Assembly (NCBI GenBank): GCA_006937955.1
Contig: SSNP01000059.1
Span: 63,735-127,734, forward strand
Direction: 5' to 3'
Length of the DNA: 64,000 nucleotides
From: Pachypanchax playfairii
Taxonomy: Eukaryota; Chordata; Actinopteri; Cyprinodontiformes; Aplocheilidae
The translations under genes and the position numbers were made by a program. The notes below the pieces were generated by a model that saw only the letters and a program-made list of their open reading frames with translations, searched no databases and was not told the origin of the DNA. Shown here piece by piece: positions 24,319 through 36,600 of this stretch. Position 1 is the first letter of the stretch. Each line of letters begins with the position of its first letter.

Positions 24319-24783
24319 CTTTCTTCTGGTCTAACAAGAAGCTAGTGCTGAGATAGCACCAGTTGTTGGTATTAAAGCCACAGCTTTTGAAAGTGGAAAT
24401 AGATTAATGCAGGTGTACACACAGCACAGACACTCACTAACTTGGGCGTGTAGTTGGTCTGCCCAGTAACGATTATTACAAAGAACACAAAAAAGAATGT
24501 CTTCATTTATTCATCTTTTTGTTTCAATGTTTGTTTCAATGTTTGTTTAAAACTGTGAGACAGAAATGTTTCTTGTTTATTATCAGTTTATATTGCTCTA
24601 AAAGTGACCCATCTTTAATAGGTATAAGGATTTGGTTCCTCAGTTTTACATGTGAAAATCTTGCAAATCTTCCCTGCCAATTCCAAATAGTCCTTTCTGG
24701 AGTTTTTCTTTTTTGGTGTCTTTATTTGGTTTAATAATTAAAATCTGAATTTACAAAACATTATTTGTTGAACAATGTTTTCA

Positions 24784-24981
24784 TCAGAGTATGTAATTCT
24801 TTATTGTCACTGTATGTGGATACAGTAAAACTACATGTAGACGGCATCCAGTTGGTGTCTTTGACATCAATGCATAAAAGCATAAGATACCCCACTGAGA
24901 TGTATATCGCAGGATGCTCTCTGTAATTGCTTGGTAGAATGCCACCAGCAGCTTCTTCTCCACATTACTTCTCCTGAGCAC
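24784..24981 (-). pseudogene. 3' fragment of a non-LTR retrotransposon
   Basis: On the - strand the frame reads LRRSNVEKKLLVAFYQAI followed by TESILRY, the conserved block after the reverse transcriptase of fish L2/Rex-type LINEs. It runs directly into a tail reading CAGTGACAATAAAGAATTAC, which resembles a LINE 3' end. Coding capacity is lost. Confidence 0.65.
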
Positions 24982-26190
24982 TTAAAGAAGTGTAGCTTCT
25001 ACTATACTTCATCACTTCTTACTATATGCACTAGATATTAAGGTAAAACAACAACAGCAGACAACAGTGGCGTGGTTGAATCTGCACATGGATGCACTAG
25101 TGAGATAAAATGTGCGTGCATGGACGGTTTGAGTCTGCACAAGTTATTAATTTCATGTGCTCAGAGGTTTGACGTTAATTTAATTATACATTTTTGTGTT
25201 ACCTTTAGCTGGAATATCCAAACAGAATGTCCAGGCAAAACACAATTTCCACCACGAAGCAGTCAGCAGAACTTGTAGGCATCATTTGTTTAGCTTTATC
25301 TAAAATCTGCTCTTATCTCTTTGGTAACCAACAAATTGGTTTACGTTTGCACCAAAGATATGATGCAGACAGATCTGTTTTCCTCTGGGTTTTCAGCTCC
25401 ACTCTGCAGAACAGAAGCAAGCAGCTTGAAACTGGGACTGCAGTGGGTCCAAACACGATATGACCTAAATAAATGAGTTTTATAGGATAGAGTGAAGGAT
25501 GAAGTAAGATTTCTCCCTCCTCTGTTGTCATCTTGTCTTCAATCATTTTACTCATTCAGGGTCTACAATTTGTCTGTATATTTAGTTCAGATATACACTC
25601 TCGACAATGTTTTCTGACTCATTCAGAGGTAACACCCTCTTCTGTAAATATAACAACTCATTATCAACATTTGGGATTATCAGAGTGACTGTTTTTCTAT
25701 GTTGAAGAAAGATCAAATAAATAAAATAGACTTAAATAATGCAGATTTGGACACACTGTTATTCATATGTTTTAAGTTTCTCAGCATTAGTCGAAAGTTG
25801 TAAACAGACTGAGCACCTGTGTAAAAGCATGAATTCACACCAACCCTGGTACTTCGCACGATAACAGAAATCACACTGGTGTTGTACACGTGGAGGAAGT
25901 ATCTTCCCTCTATGGTCTCTTTCCTTGTGACAGTGTTTTCATGTGCTTTGGGACCTGGTCAGAGGTGTAAAGCTTTATTGTTGTGCTGCCTGGATAGCTG
26001 GAACCTGGCATGGCCAGATAAGAGAACCTCACCTCAAGGACACCGTCTGCTCCAAGTCATTACGGGACAGGTTTCATTATGTAAACAGACAGCCCAGGTC
26101 ATCTGTGTGTGTGAGAGAGAGTGTCTTTAGAGATGTGTGGAGTTCGGCTACATTGAAGAGTGCAAAAAGAATGAAAGACTAAAAGATATT
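24982..26190. other. Non-coding stretch with no feature seen
   Basis: Short domainless frames only (for example 25879-26130). No recognisable element boundary. Confidence 0.45.
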
Positions 26191-26194
26191 GACT

Positions 26195-27540
26195 TAAGGA
26201 GGCCATTCTATTAAAAACGTTTATTTTCTGAGGTTTCTGTTGAATATTTTAGCTCCACAGGTGTTCTTACCTTCATAGTGGGTGTAAAAACAGGTCAACA
26301 ACTTCTCTTTCAGTTCTAATCTCTCAAACTACGCAGGTGGCGATAAAACCCGAGTTCGAAATGCCTGTATCTGTTTCGTCACAACTCGTTTGTTCGTTAG
26401 TATTCATCAGCTCCCGCAGTTGAAACCAGGCCTAGCATGCTGCTGGCTAAACGCTGTAGCATAAGACGCAACAAACCGGAAGAGACTCAGTGCGCTGTTG
26501 CCATGCGCAGTGGGGCAGGAAACAGTATACCTTGCTTTCATAGGCTAGTTTGTTAGCCAATCTGAGTCCAGCAAATTCGCATAATGAATATTAATGAGTT
26601 GCAGGCCGAAGCCTGACGAATCTTCACACAGATATATTGAAAGGTCTGTTAAAGGTACAATATGGAATATTTTCATAAAAAGCAATATTTTTAACAAAAT
26701 AATACCTTCACGGGGTGTTTAGAGGGTTGTAGAATGAAAATACACTATTTCCTTTAAAAATTATATTTGAAGTAAAATATAAAATATTAATTTTGACGGG
26801 CACGACGTTGGCATTTTGTTTACATCTACCAGCCAATAACTGGCAGAGCAGCGGGCACCATTTTGGGTTGCCTAATACAGTAAATAATCCAGCACAGTGA
26901 GACTAGTACTGTGGAGTCTGCAGGTCAAGCAGCTGGAAGCACCGGGGATATGTGGTGATTATATACCTTATTTGCTTGCCATAGGGGATTCCCCTGGGGT
27001 TTCTCATGTGATGAGCTACGGGACACTCGACTAGAAGACACACCACGGAGGATTTTATTGCTTTTATTGTATAAGTGAGGTGTGCAGGATGGTGTGAGGA
27101 AGACAGAGGATATTAGAAAGGACTGCAGGAAGTTTTGGTTTGCTCAAGAAGAGCGGGACAACTATGAACTCTTTGCCAAGGACTGAATCGATGACTGAGC
27201 TACAAACAGGTAGGAGCGGCTTTTATCAGAATCAGTGTTTGATCAGCGGGGCTGGAGAGCATGATTAGTGAGCTGAACTCATGATATTTTATTTTCCTGC
27301 TCGGATCGGCGGTTTGGTGAGAAATATTGGTCGACCTCAGCATCGGAGCGCACGCGGGTGGGGTTAACAAGCCTGGCACCCAGGTGGCTGAAGGTTTTGT
27401 GCTGTGTTACTCTGTTCAAGTTCCATATACCATCTTCAATCAGTCTTTCCTTATGTTTTTTAGATATAAAATGTTTCATATTACAGGTTAATACTTCAGA
27501 AATAACCACAGAGTCACAAAATTTGTGTGAAATGGCCTCT
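26195..27540 (-). mobile_element. TTAA-type element, copy 2, interrupted by a nested insertion
   Basis: Inverse orientation to copy 1 at 17636-18219. The left part (26195-26652) matches the right half of copy 1, and the right part (27438-27540) matches its left end, finishing at GAAATGGCCTCT. The two parts are split by a 783-bp insertion at 26653-27435. The outer TTAA survives on the left (26191-26194) but is mutated to AAGT on the right. Confidence 0.7.
26653..27435. mobile_element. Second TTAA-type element nested in the first
   Basis: Boundaries are defined by comparison with the uninterrupted copy at 17636-18219. The insertion starts after TTAA (26649-26652) with AGGTACAATATGGAA and ends with TTCCATATACCATCT before TCAA (27436-27439), which is TTAA with one change. 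Its ends are imperfect inverted repeats (GGTACAATATGGAA versus GATGGTATATGGAA). No transposase recognised. Confidence 0.65.
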
Positions 27541-29067
27541 AAGTTTCTTTCACATAAGCATTTGACATACTCATTAAAATTTGGAATTAATTGTGGTACA
27601 AATGGATGAAAATCTTTTTGTTCAAGCACCATATTTGAACGACAAATATCAACATAGATGTGTGTCCCAGCTGTGGCTATAATATGTAGTTTATTACCAA
27701 ATGTGTGTGTGGATGTGGGTGAGAGGGAGTGAATGAGTGTAGCTGAGTTAGTCCATATGCATGTGATAGTGTTGAGTCTGTGTGCATGTCACTTTGTTTC
27801 TGTGTCTTAAAGTAGTATTCAGTTCATCCTGTTGATCACTGAGTGTGAGTTCATTCTTCTGGGCATGCGTATGTCTGTGTTTGTGGACTGTCAGAGCTCC
27901 TGGCTTATAGACCTTAAATCCTGACAGATCCTTGTAGATCACAGATCAGCTGGTAGCAACAACTTGCCAGCTGAAGCGTGTGCTCTGCTCACCTGTTGGA
28001 AGTTAGAAATTTGGTGGTAAATGACTTCTGGTCTCCAGCTTGAGTTGATCTGTGTGACTTGAGCCAGGCTTTTGTAGATGGATGCACCTTTCAGTTCTGG
28101 TTTGCATTTGTAAGTTTTAATTGGATCTTTGCTTTTCTTACGCTAATCCCCCTTTGAAGCCAAGAAGACATGCACGTACTCTTTAAAGTATTACGTTAGT
28201 CTACGAATTGTCTTTTTTTTTATATTCTTTGGATCCTTTTAAAGCTTTTTATAAAACTACAAATCTGTTTAATTTTATTGCTCCATCAATGAAACTGTCT
28301 ATCATGAAAATATTGTACTCTCAAAGTTACTGTCAATATCTCAGAATGTAGTGAAATTTGGTTAGAACTGTGTTTACAGGGACGTTTATGTAAAAGATGA
28401 CTTTATTATTATACAGAAAGCCTAACAAGTATCTCAAAGTGGAACCAGGATGTGGGTTTCTAAACTGTGTGAGGTGTTTATAACTAACATGTTAGTAAAT
28501 TAGTAAGTGTCCTTATTACTTGAGCCTCCTCCATATCGGTTTAGCTGACCTGCATGTTTTTCAAACTCAGTGTTCATCTCAGCTGTTGAGTTTGTTTCAT
28601 GATGACATCACTGGGACTGTTTTTACAATGTTCTTTAAATAATGAACTCTTTGAGAGAATGAAGAGTTTTCAAAATGGATGAAATCCCTGACACCAAAAT
28701 CCAAACTGCTCAGGCATTCTAATAGTAATGTACAGTCACATGCTAAAAATGACCTAAACAGTACTGTATGTTTTTACTGCTTTAGTTCCTGTTTGATGAG
28801 TCAACAGTTATGTTGTTCTAAACCCGACACTTGTACTTTGGCTCTTTGCTTCTACACAAGAGAGCACACAGATAGTTGGAATTTAAAATAAAAAGTAAAT
28901 TTCATGTGTAGTCAAATTCTAATTCTAGCTTAATTTATACAGGCCTGAGACTTTATGTTAAAAACAATCTTCTAAGGTTGCTTACTAAAACCTATAAGAT
29001 TTTATCATTAAATGTTAAATAGAATCAGTTTAGATGGTGAAACATATTACTAATAGAACTTTTGCTG

Positions 29068-29070
<3 letters not shown>
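27541..29070. other. Non-coding stretch with no feature seen
   Basis: AT-rich sequence upstream of a transposon. No exon recognised; a 5' non-coding exon of numb could lie here but nothing in the sequence identifies it. Confidence 0.4.

Positions 29071-29071
<1 letters not shown>

Positions 29072-29109
<38 letters not shown>
29072..29109. repeat. (TA)n(CA)n microsatellite
   Basis: A run of TA dinucleotides followed by CA dinucleotides abuts the left end of the Tc1-like element at 29110, and (TA)n resumes at 30331 on the other side. Confidence 0.9.
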
Positions 29110-29112
<3 letters not shown>

Positions 29113-30327
29113 TCACCGGCCACTTTATTAGGTACACCTGTCCAACTGCTCGTTAACACTTAATTTCTAATCAGCCAATCACATGGCGGCAACTCAGTGC
29201 ATTTAGGTATGTACACATGGTAAAGACAATCTCCTGCAGTTCAAACCGAGCATCAGTATGGGGAAGAAAGGTGATTTGAGTGACTTTGAACGTGGCATGG
29301 TTGTTGGTGCCAGAATGGCTGGTCTGAGTATTTCAGAAACTGCTGATCTACTGGGATTTTCACGCACAACCATCTCTAGGGTTTACAGAGAATGGTCCGA
29401 AAAAGAAAAAATATCCAGTGAGCGGCAGTTCTGTGGGCGGAAATGCCCTGTTGATGACAGAGGTCAGATGAGAATGGCCAGACTGGTTCGAGCTGATAGA
29501 AAGGCAACAGTGACTCAAATAACCACTCGTTACAACCAAGGTAGGCAGAAGAGCATCTCTGAACGCACAGTACGTCCAACTTTGAGGCAGATGGGCTACA
29601 GCAGAAGAAGACCACGCCGGGTGCCACTCCTTTCAGCTAAGAACAGGAAACTGAGGCTACAATTTGCACAAGCTCATCGAAATTGGACAATAGAAGATTG
29701 GAAAAACGTTGCCTGGTCTGATGAGTCTCGATTTCTGCTGCGGCATTCGGATGGTAGGGTCAGAATTTGGCGTCAACAACATGAAAGCATGGATCCATCC
29801 TGCCTTGTATCAACGGTTCAGGCTGGTGGTGGTGGTGTAATGGTGTGGGGAATATTTTCTTGGCACTCTTTGGGCCCCTTGGTACCAATTGAGCATCGTT
29901 ACAACGCCACAGCCTACCTGAGTATTGTTGCTGACCATGTCCATCCCTTTATGACCACAATGTACCCAACTTCTGATGGCTACTTTCAGCAGGATAATGC
30001 GCCATGTCATAAAGCTGGAATCATCTCGGACTGGTTTCTTGAACATGACAATGAGTTCACTGTACTCAAATGGCCTCCACAGTCACCAGATCTCAATCCA
30101 ATAGAGCATCTTTGGGATGTGGTGGAACGGGAGATTCGCATCATGGATGTGCAGCCGACAAATCTGCGCCAACTGTGTGATGCCATCATGTCAATATGGA
30201 CCAAACTCTCTGAGGAATGCTTCCAGCACCTTGTTGAATCTATGCCACGAAGAATTGAGGCAGTTCTGAAGGCAAAAGGGGGTCCAACCCGTTACTAGCA
30301 TGGTGTACCTAATAAAGTGGCCGGTGA

Positions 30328-30330
<3 letters not shown>
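29110..30330 (+). mobile_element. Tc1-like DD36E transposon, copy 1 (1221 bp)
   Basis: The terminal inverted repeats are CACTCACCGGCCACTTTATT and its reverse complement, about 28 bp each, extending to GGTACAC. The right end abuts TA (30331-30332). On the left the expected TA is replaced by CA repeats, probably because the target was a microsatellite that has since changed. A (TA)n tract of about 39 bp follows on the right. It encodes one uninterrupted transposase. Confidence 0.92.
29258..30298 (+). CDS. Tc1-like DD36E transposase, copy 1
   Basis: A 346-residue transposase of full family length with no visible break. The N-terminal helix-turn-helix region (MVVGARMAGLSISETADLLG, then SRTTISRVYREW) should bind the terminal repeats. 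The catalytic triad is Asp in VAWSDESRF, Asp in FQQDNAPCH and Glu in SPDLNPIEHLW; I count 36 residues between the last two, against 34 in classical Tc1. The glycine box GGGGVMVWGIFS is present. It differs from copy 2 (39672-40715) by about ten substitutions and one missing glycine. Two of the changes, Arg to Pro in TVRPTLRQ and Ser to Arg in YSRRRPRR, fall in the DNA-binding half and could matter for activity; that is inference. Confidence 0.92.
   Translation: MGKKGDLSDFERGMVVGARMAGLSISETADLLGFSRTTISRVYREWSEKEKISSERQFCGRKCPVDDRGQMRMARLVRADRKATVTQITTRYNQGRQKSISERTVRPTLRQMGYSRRRPRRVPLLSAKNRKLRLQFAQAHRNWTIEDWKNVAWSDESRFLLRHSDGRVRIWRQQHESMDPSCLVSTVQAGGGGVMVWGIFSWHSLGPLVPIEHRYNATAYLSIVADHVHPFMTTMYPTSDGYFQQDNAPCHKAGIISDWFLEHDNEFTVLKWPPQSPDLNPIEHLWDVVEREIRIMDVQPTNLRQLCDAIMSIWTKLSEECFQHLVESMPRRIEAVLKAKGGPTRY

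Positions 30331-30369
<39 letters not shown>
30331..30369. repeat. (TA)n microsatellite
   Basis: An uninterrupted run of TA dinucleotides immediately right of the transposon end. It is continuous in type with the tract at 29072-29095, so the transposon very likely landed inside a TA-rich microsatellite. Confidence 0.92.
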
Positions 30370-30373
<4 letters not shown>

Positions 30374-30547
30374 TTCTTTTTAAAAATGTTTTGCGTGTCT
30401 TTAAAATGCATTTCGGTTCAGGCTTGACAGGTAAAACTATCATTAGATTTTTTTGATGTTTCCCAGGATTTCAAACTCACGATGTTCCTTTTTTATAATT
30501 TGTAACTGTGGCACCTCAGTTGTAACAACATGTTTCTCCCCCCACAG

Positions 30548-30684
30548 GGAGCTCAGCAATGAATAAGCTACGTCAGAGCTTTCGACGAAAGAAAGACATC
30601 TACGTGCCGGAATCGAGTCGGCCGCACCAGTGGCAGACAGATGAGGAGGCGGTCCGTAGCGGCAAATGCAGCTTTGCAGTCAAG
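30548..30684 (+). CDS. numb: numb first coding exon with 11-nt 5' UTR part
   Basis: Acceptor CTCCCCCCACAG ends at 30547; the ATG at 30559 opens MNKLRQSF; the donor AAG|GTGACT follows 30684. An acceptor this close upstream of the ATG means at least one more 5' non-coding exon lies upstream; I could not locate it. Confidence 0.93.
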
Positions 30685-33600
30685 GTGACTCTCCGCTCTC
30701 CTTCATGTACAAACACACCTGAATGCACAAAATTTCAAACATGCATTTCACTAACACACAACTTGAGTTCAGTGCTGATGTCTGGGTGAAACACCTAAAT
30801 CTCAGTGAAATTTGGTGTTTCTTTCTTTCCAAGGACACGTGTGTGGTTAATCAGAAGCTTTATTCTGAGTTTCCAGTAAAACATAACTTCCCTGGCAGAG
30901 GTAAATTACTGAGAACAGAAGAGAGATGTGAAGGCCAAGCGCTAGTGCCTCATCTGATCTGCTATGCTGCAGTAGACAAAGTGGAGAATTCATTTTATTT
31001 TGGCAACAGAATCTTCCACTTTTGCAAACACAAGTGCAATGGTACGCTTCCTCTAATCTCATTGGTCCAAAAGCTGACCTTGCTTAAGAAATGAGAGAAC
31101 GAATGAGTTAGATGTAGTAAAAGAAGTTTATTTTCTTGGGTTGAATAAAAGATGCACACGCTCATACCAGACATAGTTTGTTTCCTTTGGTTTTATTTTT
31201 TTAATTTATGGAAAGGAGAGTAAGTTAGTGTAGTGAGGCTACTTTAAGAGTGCACGTGTTTCTAAATTGTACAGAGACAGATTTGGGTTTTAATCGTTTC
31301 AATCGTTATAATGTGTTGATGTTATAGAGCTTGTAAAACCCAAAAGACTCTGGATCGTTTAAGCTTTCAGATCATCTTTTCACCCACACACCTTTCCTCC
31401 CACATGCGTTTCCTTATATTCAGAGCTAGATTCATTTATTAGCACATACTCTTTTCTCTTTTCTATATTTTTAGAACAAGCTGTAGTTTTTACTTAACAC
31501 AGTATTTGTTTTTTTATTGTTTTGGTGTTATTCTTCCTCTTATTTTCTCGTCTTTCAAAGTGTTTATTTTTACAATCTATTTAAACAGAACAGAAGTTGT
31601 TTTTTGAAATAATGAAACAGATTAAATTACAGATGAGACACTAAATTAAACAACAATAGTACGTGCGTGTTTCATTCCACACACATGCTTCCATACCAGC
31701 GCTTTTTCTGCTTTACTCTAGCTTTCATTGTGATGGTGCAACCTATCATGCTGCTCCTCTGAATCCCTCCTCCCCCTCGTGTTCTCCCACACAGTCTTTA
31801 GGTGCCTCAGACGTGATCGGGTGTGTGCAGGTTGTTGTAGTCAGTACTGATCACTGACTGAGGGTTTTATTGAACCAGAGTTTAGATGGCAGGAGGAAAC
31901 TTGTCCAGGTCAAGCAAGATCAAGGAGTTTCACAAGGCAAAAAGTATATATAGAGAGAGATTAGGATTGCCCTGTCCCCAGGCATTAAATTACTTGTGTA
32001 TGTTATTCATAAATATAATCTTATATGAGCTCAACACTCCCAACTGGTTAAAACAGTGTGTTTATCCAAATGTTTGTTTACCAGCTGACATAAACCTGCT
32101 CCACAGAAATCATCACTGATTTGAATCATGAAGTTTTCTTTCTTTTACTTTGTTGTTGTTTGCAGGGAATTTACATAACATCATATAAATCTCAGAGTTT
32201 TGCACTTTCTGTGTTCATCTTAATTTGTTTGAGCTAAAAACTAAATTCCACAAGCTGAATATTTCTCATCAGGAGTTTTTGATACACAAACTTTGCATCT
32301 GTTCATAGTTTGTTTGACTGAAGTGAATCTTATCAATGTCCTGAAAGTAAAGCTGAACTTTACAGCAGTATAACCAATACTATGTGATAACATGAAATGT
32401 TTGCTGTGTATATTTCTGAAAGTTCCTTGGATTTTCTCACAGCGTCTCTCACTCCTCTCCGTTTAGCAGCGCTGTAGCTTTCACTATCTTAACTACCCAC
32501 ATCTGCCTCCTGGCATCAGCATTGTTCTCAGCATCCTACGTTTTTGTGTGCATCTGTGTATCAACATGTATGAGTGCATACACATGTGTATTCTAATACA
32601 TTTAACAGTGTGACTCAGTTCTTACATCACAATCTTAAAATAGCAGGGCCAGAGGGGGGTGGGGGGTGACAGACGTGGGTCAGTGACACTCACTGTGTGT
32701 ATCTGTAAGGAAAGGGTAAGGACTTCCTTTTGGACCCGCTATGCACAATAGTTTCTAAGAACGTCAGGATTGTGAGTGACGTGACACATAATGATGCAGC
32801 TTCAGGTCAAGAGGGAGGGAGCAGAAGGTTTACTTAGACTACAAGCAGCATTTCATCTCTTTCACATGCACTTTAACCCAGATTTGATTTCATGGTTTCG
32901 AGCTAACACAATGTAAAAGCAGTCATGAAATACTTTTCTTCTGATTCTCTGGACATTTGATGTGAAAAACCTCCAGCGGGAAACTTCAACAGTCAAGATA
33001 GTTTTCACGTATTCAGAGTTATTTGCTCTATTTATAATGTTTTGTAGTTTTTGTGGGAGTGTGGTGGGTCTTCGTGACTTTTTGCACTTGTGCAGCTTAT
33101 GTCCGAAAAATTACACAATCACCTAATGCTTTTAAAAGTCATTATATTGCAATTTAACTGAAATACCTGATGAAATCTTGCAATTAACATTTTCTCATGA
33201 TCCTCACAAAGAGCAGGCTGCATGTAGAAAGAGCTGTTTACATTGATCCTTTTGTAAACATAATGTTTATTCTTAGTGTTGTTCACTTTGAGTAGAAAAC
33301 AGCTGCTTACTTTTCCCAGGAAAGGTTCCGAGTTAGTCCTGACCTGTAGAGACAAATCTAAAACAAAGGCAGGATGTATAACTAAAAATATCAGAGACTA
33401 TTGTCCCTCCAAGTTTTTGTTGCTGTTTTCAGTAAACCTCGTGTGACAAGTATAAAGTTGTGTAATGGAATCATTGAATCTCTCTTCTTTCCATCTGTTT
33501 CTCTGCCTGCTCTGCAGTACCTGGGGCATGTGGAAGTGGAAGAATCCAGAGGAATGCACATTTGTGAGGATGCAGTGAAGCGGCTGAAGACGGTAGGTTT

Positions 33601-36600
33601 TACCCTCTCCACAAAACAAACAAAACATCTAACCCTCCAGAAATGTGGGTAGATATTCCAGTTCCTTTCTTCGTCAAGGATTTCTCTCTATATTTCACCA
33701 GCAGCTTAAGAAATGTGTCACTTTATAAATGAACTCCTCATTGTTTTTAGATAAATGTCATGATTCATTGTTTTTATTCCTGTTTACATTTCTTAGAGGG
33801 TCAGTTGTTTCTGATTGTTGGGTCTTGTGAGTTAAGATTCCTACCGATCACGACCCTCATTCCCCTCAGACACTATCTCATTTACAGCAGAGAGGGTGGC
33901 GTCTACTTCCTGCTCCTGTAGAATCCAACAAAGTTGCACAAAAAGGAACAAATTCCAGTTTGGGAAGTAGGAGGAGGGAAGCTGGAGAGGGATTTCTTTT
34001 TCCATGTCATCAGTTGTTTGCTCAAAACTCCACCCAGGTTATAAACTCTTGTCAGTAGAAGAAGCTGATTCTGATGGTATTCTGGTGGGTTGTTGAAGAG
34101 GTCTAAAGATCTAGCACATTGTCACCTAAAATAGATTTATGTGTCATGAAAGCTGTACTTGCTACGTTCGCCGACAGGTTTCAGTTTGAAATCCCTCAGA
34201 CTACCAAAGAATGTACGCTCTGTTGCTCTTTATCAGTACCTACTTATTTATCTTGCAGTTTTGTAACAAGCCTTTTAGTCTTGCTGCATGTTCTACTCAA
34301 TAACTTACTGGAGGATACTTGAGCTAAGAGGGTCATTTGTTGTCAGGATTATACAAATGAAGGGTCATACATGCAAATAAAGGATTTTAGTGTGTGATGA
34401 ACACATTTACAGACCAGTATGTCATAAAAACTCAAAACAGATGACACAGTCTTACTTTAATGTGGAGCCTGTTTTTCACCACAGCTTCTCTGCAGACAGG
34501 AAGACAAGAGGGACTTGCCTCTCCTTTTCAGTTGGTGCTCTCTGACCACATTCAACACATTTTTTTTGTCTGTTGGACACAAAAGGGCTTCTGTTTATTG
34601 TAAATGCTGGAGAAAATTGTCAAACAGCACATATGGGTAGAGCTCTGTGTTCAGTGTTCTCGGTGTTCTTATTTCCTCACACCACTAAATGCACTGAGCC
34701 GGAACTCGTCGATGATTTGAGGCCCAGTGGACAAACATACACACATTCGAAAACTTACAAAGTGTAAAAAAAGTACAAAGGTTGAACAAAGATACAGGCC
34801 TAATAAAAAAGGCACATTACCTTGCACACACAACACCTGATGAGTTCACAGAGCTGGTGGAAAAACCCTGACACCATGAGGTCTTTCTGAATCATGGACA
34901 TTTTAACAAGACGGACAAACTGGGGCTGAAAACAGACATGGGTGCTACTGCTCTGTAACCGTAGTTGACTGCATGACGTTGTCCAACACTGGGAACTTTG
35001 CTCTTCTCTCACTTTGTTCTTTGGATTTTTCATTGCCTTACTTAGACACTTTTGGTGCCATGGTATTACTGATTTGCATTTTTAAGCATGATAAAAAAAT
35101 AACTGTATCCTTTTCCAGAATGTGTCATGCAGCCATCAGCTCAAACCCTCTCTGTAAATGGCCTGTAGAGGTTTAGCCCTTTTCTAGTATTACTGACCGC
35201 TCAAAGCACTTTTACACTACCAGTTACATTCACACACGGGCTGATATGCAAAGTGGGTGGCTACACAGGTTTTAGCGTCTTGCTCAAACCGCCAACTTTT
35301 AAATTGGAAGGCGACTGGTCTTCCCCCTGAGCCACAGCTGCTTCAAAACCTATGCACCTGTTATTCTGAGAAAAAAGACAAGAAGGAAGGCTGAGAGTGG
35401 TGTCAGAGTGGCATTGAAGTTAACTCCTGGATTATATTCCAAGCACAATTTGAACATGTGCATTTACTGGAAATGACGAACAAAGAGAACAGGAGATGTA
35501 CACAAAGAGATTATTATGGCAGAATCAGATCAGACTCTGTTGTTTCTGAGGGTTTGTCTCTTTCTGAACAAGAAACTGATGATTCAGAAGACGAGTCCAT
35601 ATCAGGAGAACACATGATACACACGGTATTCAAGTTCTGCTGATCAAACAGAGTCAGTCTCAGTGTCACTGTGGATACCAACAAACATTAAGGATAGACA
35701 GTCAGATTAGAGCAGAAGAAGAACAGAAAATCCACAGAAATCTCTCATGGAGTTAGTATTGATGGATCCTGACGTGCGAGGTGCGAAACTCTGCTGGCAA
35801 TGTGAATATTAGTCTTTCTGATTGTCTGTTTTTTCTGGGCTGTAATTATTATGACAGAGTCGAGCTGATTGTAGGCGTGAGTGAGTGTATGTTTACGTGT
35901 TGACAGCTGTGAAAAATATTACAAATGTAAATATTATGAATTGACCCAACATGGCTTTTCTTTTCTCTTTAAAAGCGAGGAAGCTCATAAAAAGGATTCT
36001 AGACTTGGAAGAAATTGGTTTAATTGTTTGACAGATGGTTTGAATTATATACTTGCAGCCTTAATGTCATTAGGATCTCTCTAAATAGTTTACAGGCAGC
36101 AGTCTCCTAATGCCAAAGATCATCATTCAAGTTAGATTATCAGCGCAGACCAGGGCAGTCATTTAGTAAATAAACCGTTAACATAGCTCTGATAGATCCC
36201 AGTTCATCTTCCCTGAATCTTTAATAAAATGACTGTTGCCAGGCAACAAATGCAGTTCTTACCAGTAGAAAACATGTGAGTTAACACAGCACAGCACATA
36301 AATGCTATTCCCAGGAGATAACTGAACTGATCAGGGATCAGGTTCTACACCTGGACGCACCTACGTTTTATGATGTTTTCCCTGAAATGGTTTTATGAAA
36401 GGACAGAGTAAAGTGACATCACAAACTCCAGCAGCTTCAGCACTTTGAGCCTTAGACCAGACAAAGATACATTAAAATCTGGAGCTATGGTTCTAATGAA
36501 GAATAAGAAAGACAAGAACATTTCTGTTTGTATCTGTTGTGCTGGAAAGTATTGGTTGTGCAGCTGTCAGTCGTGTGGTGTTTGTGTGTAAGGAAGAATT

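Noticed and set aside
27100..27210. Exon-like purine-rich segment ending in CAG|GTAGGAG as a numb 5' exon
   Set aside because: It lies within the nested TTAA-type element and has no independent support.
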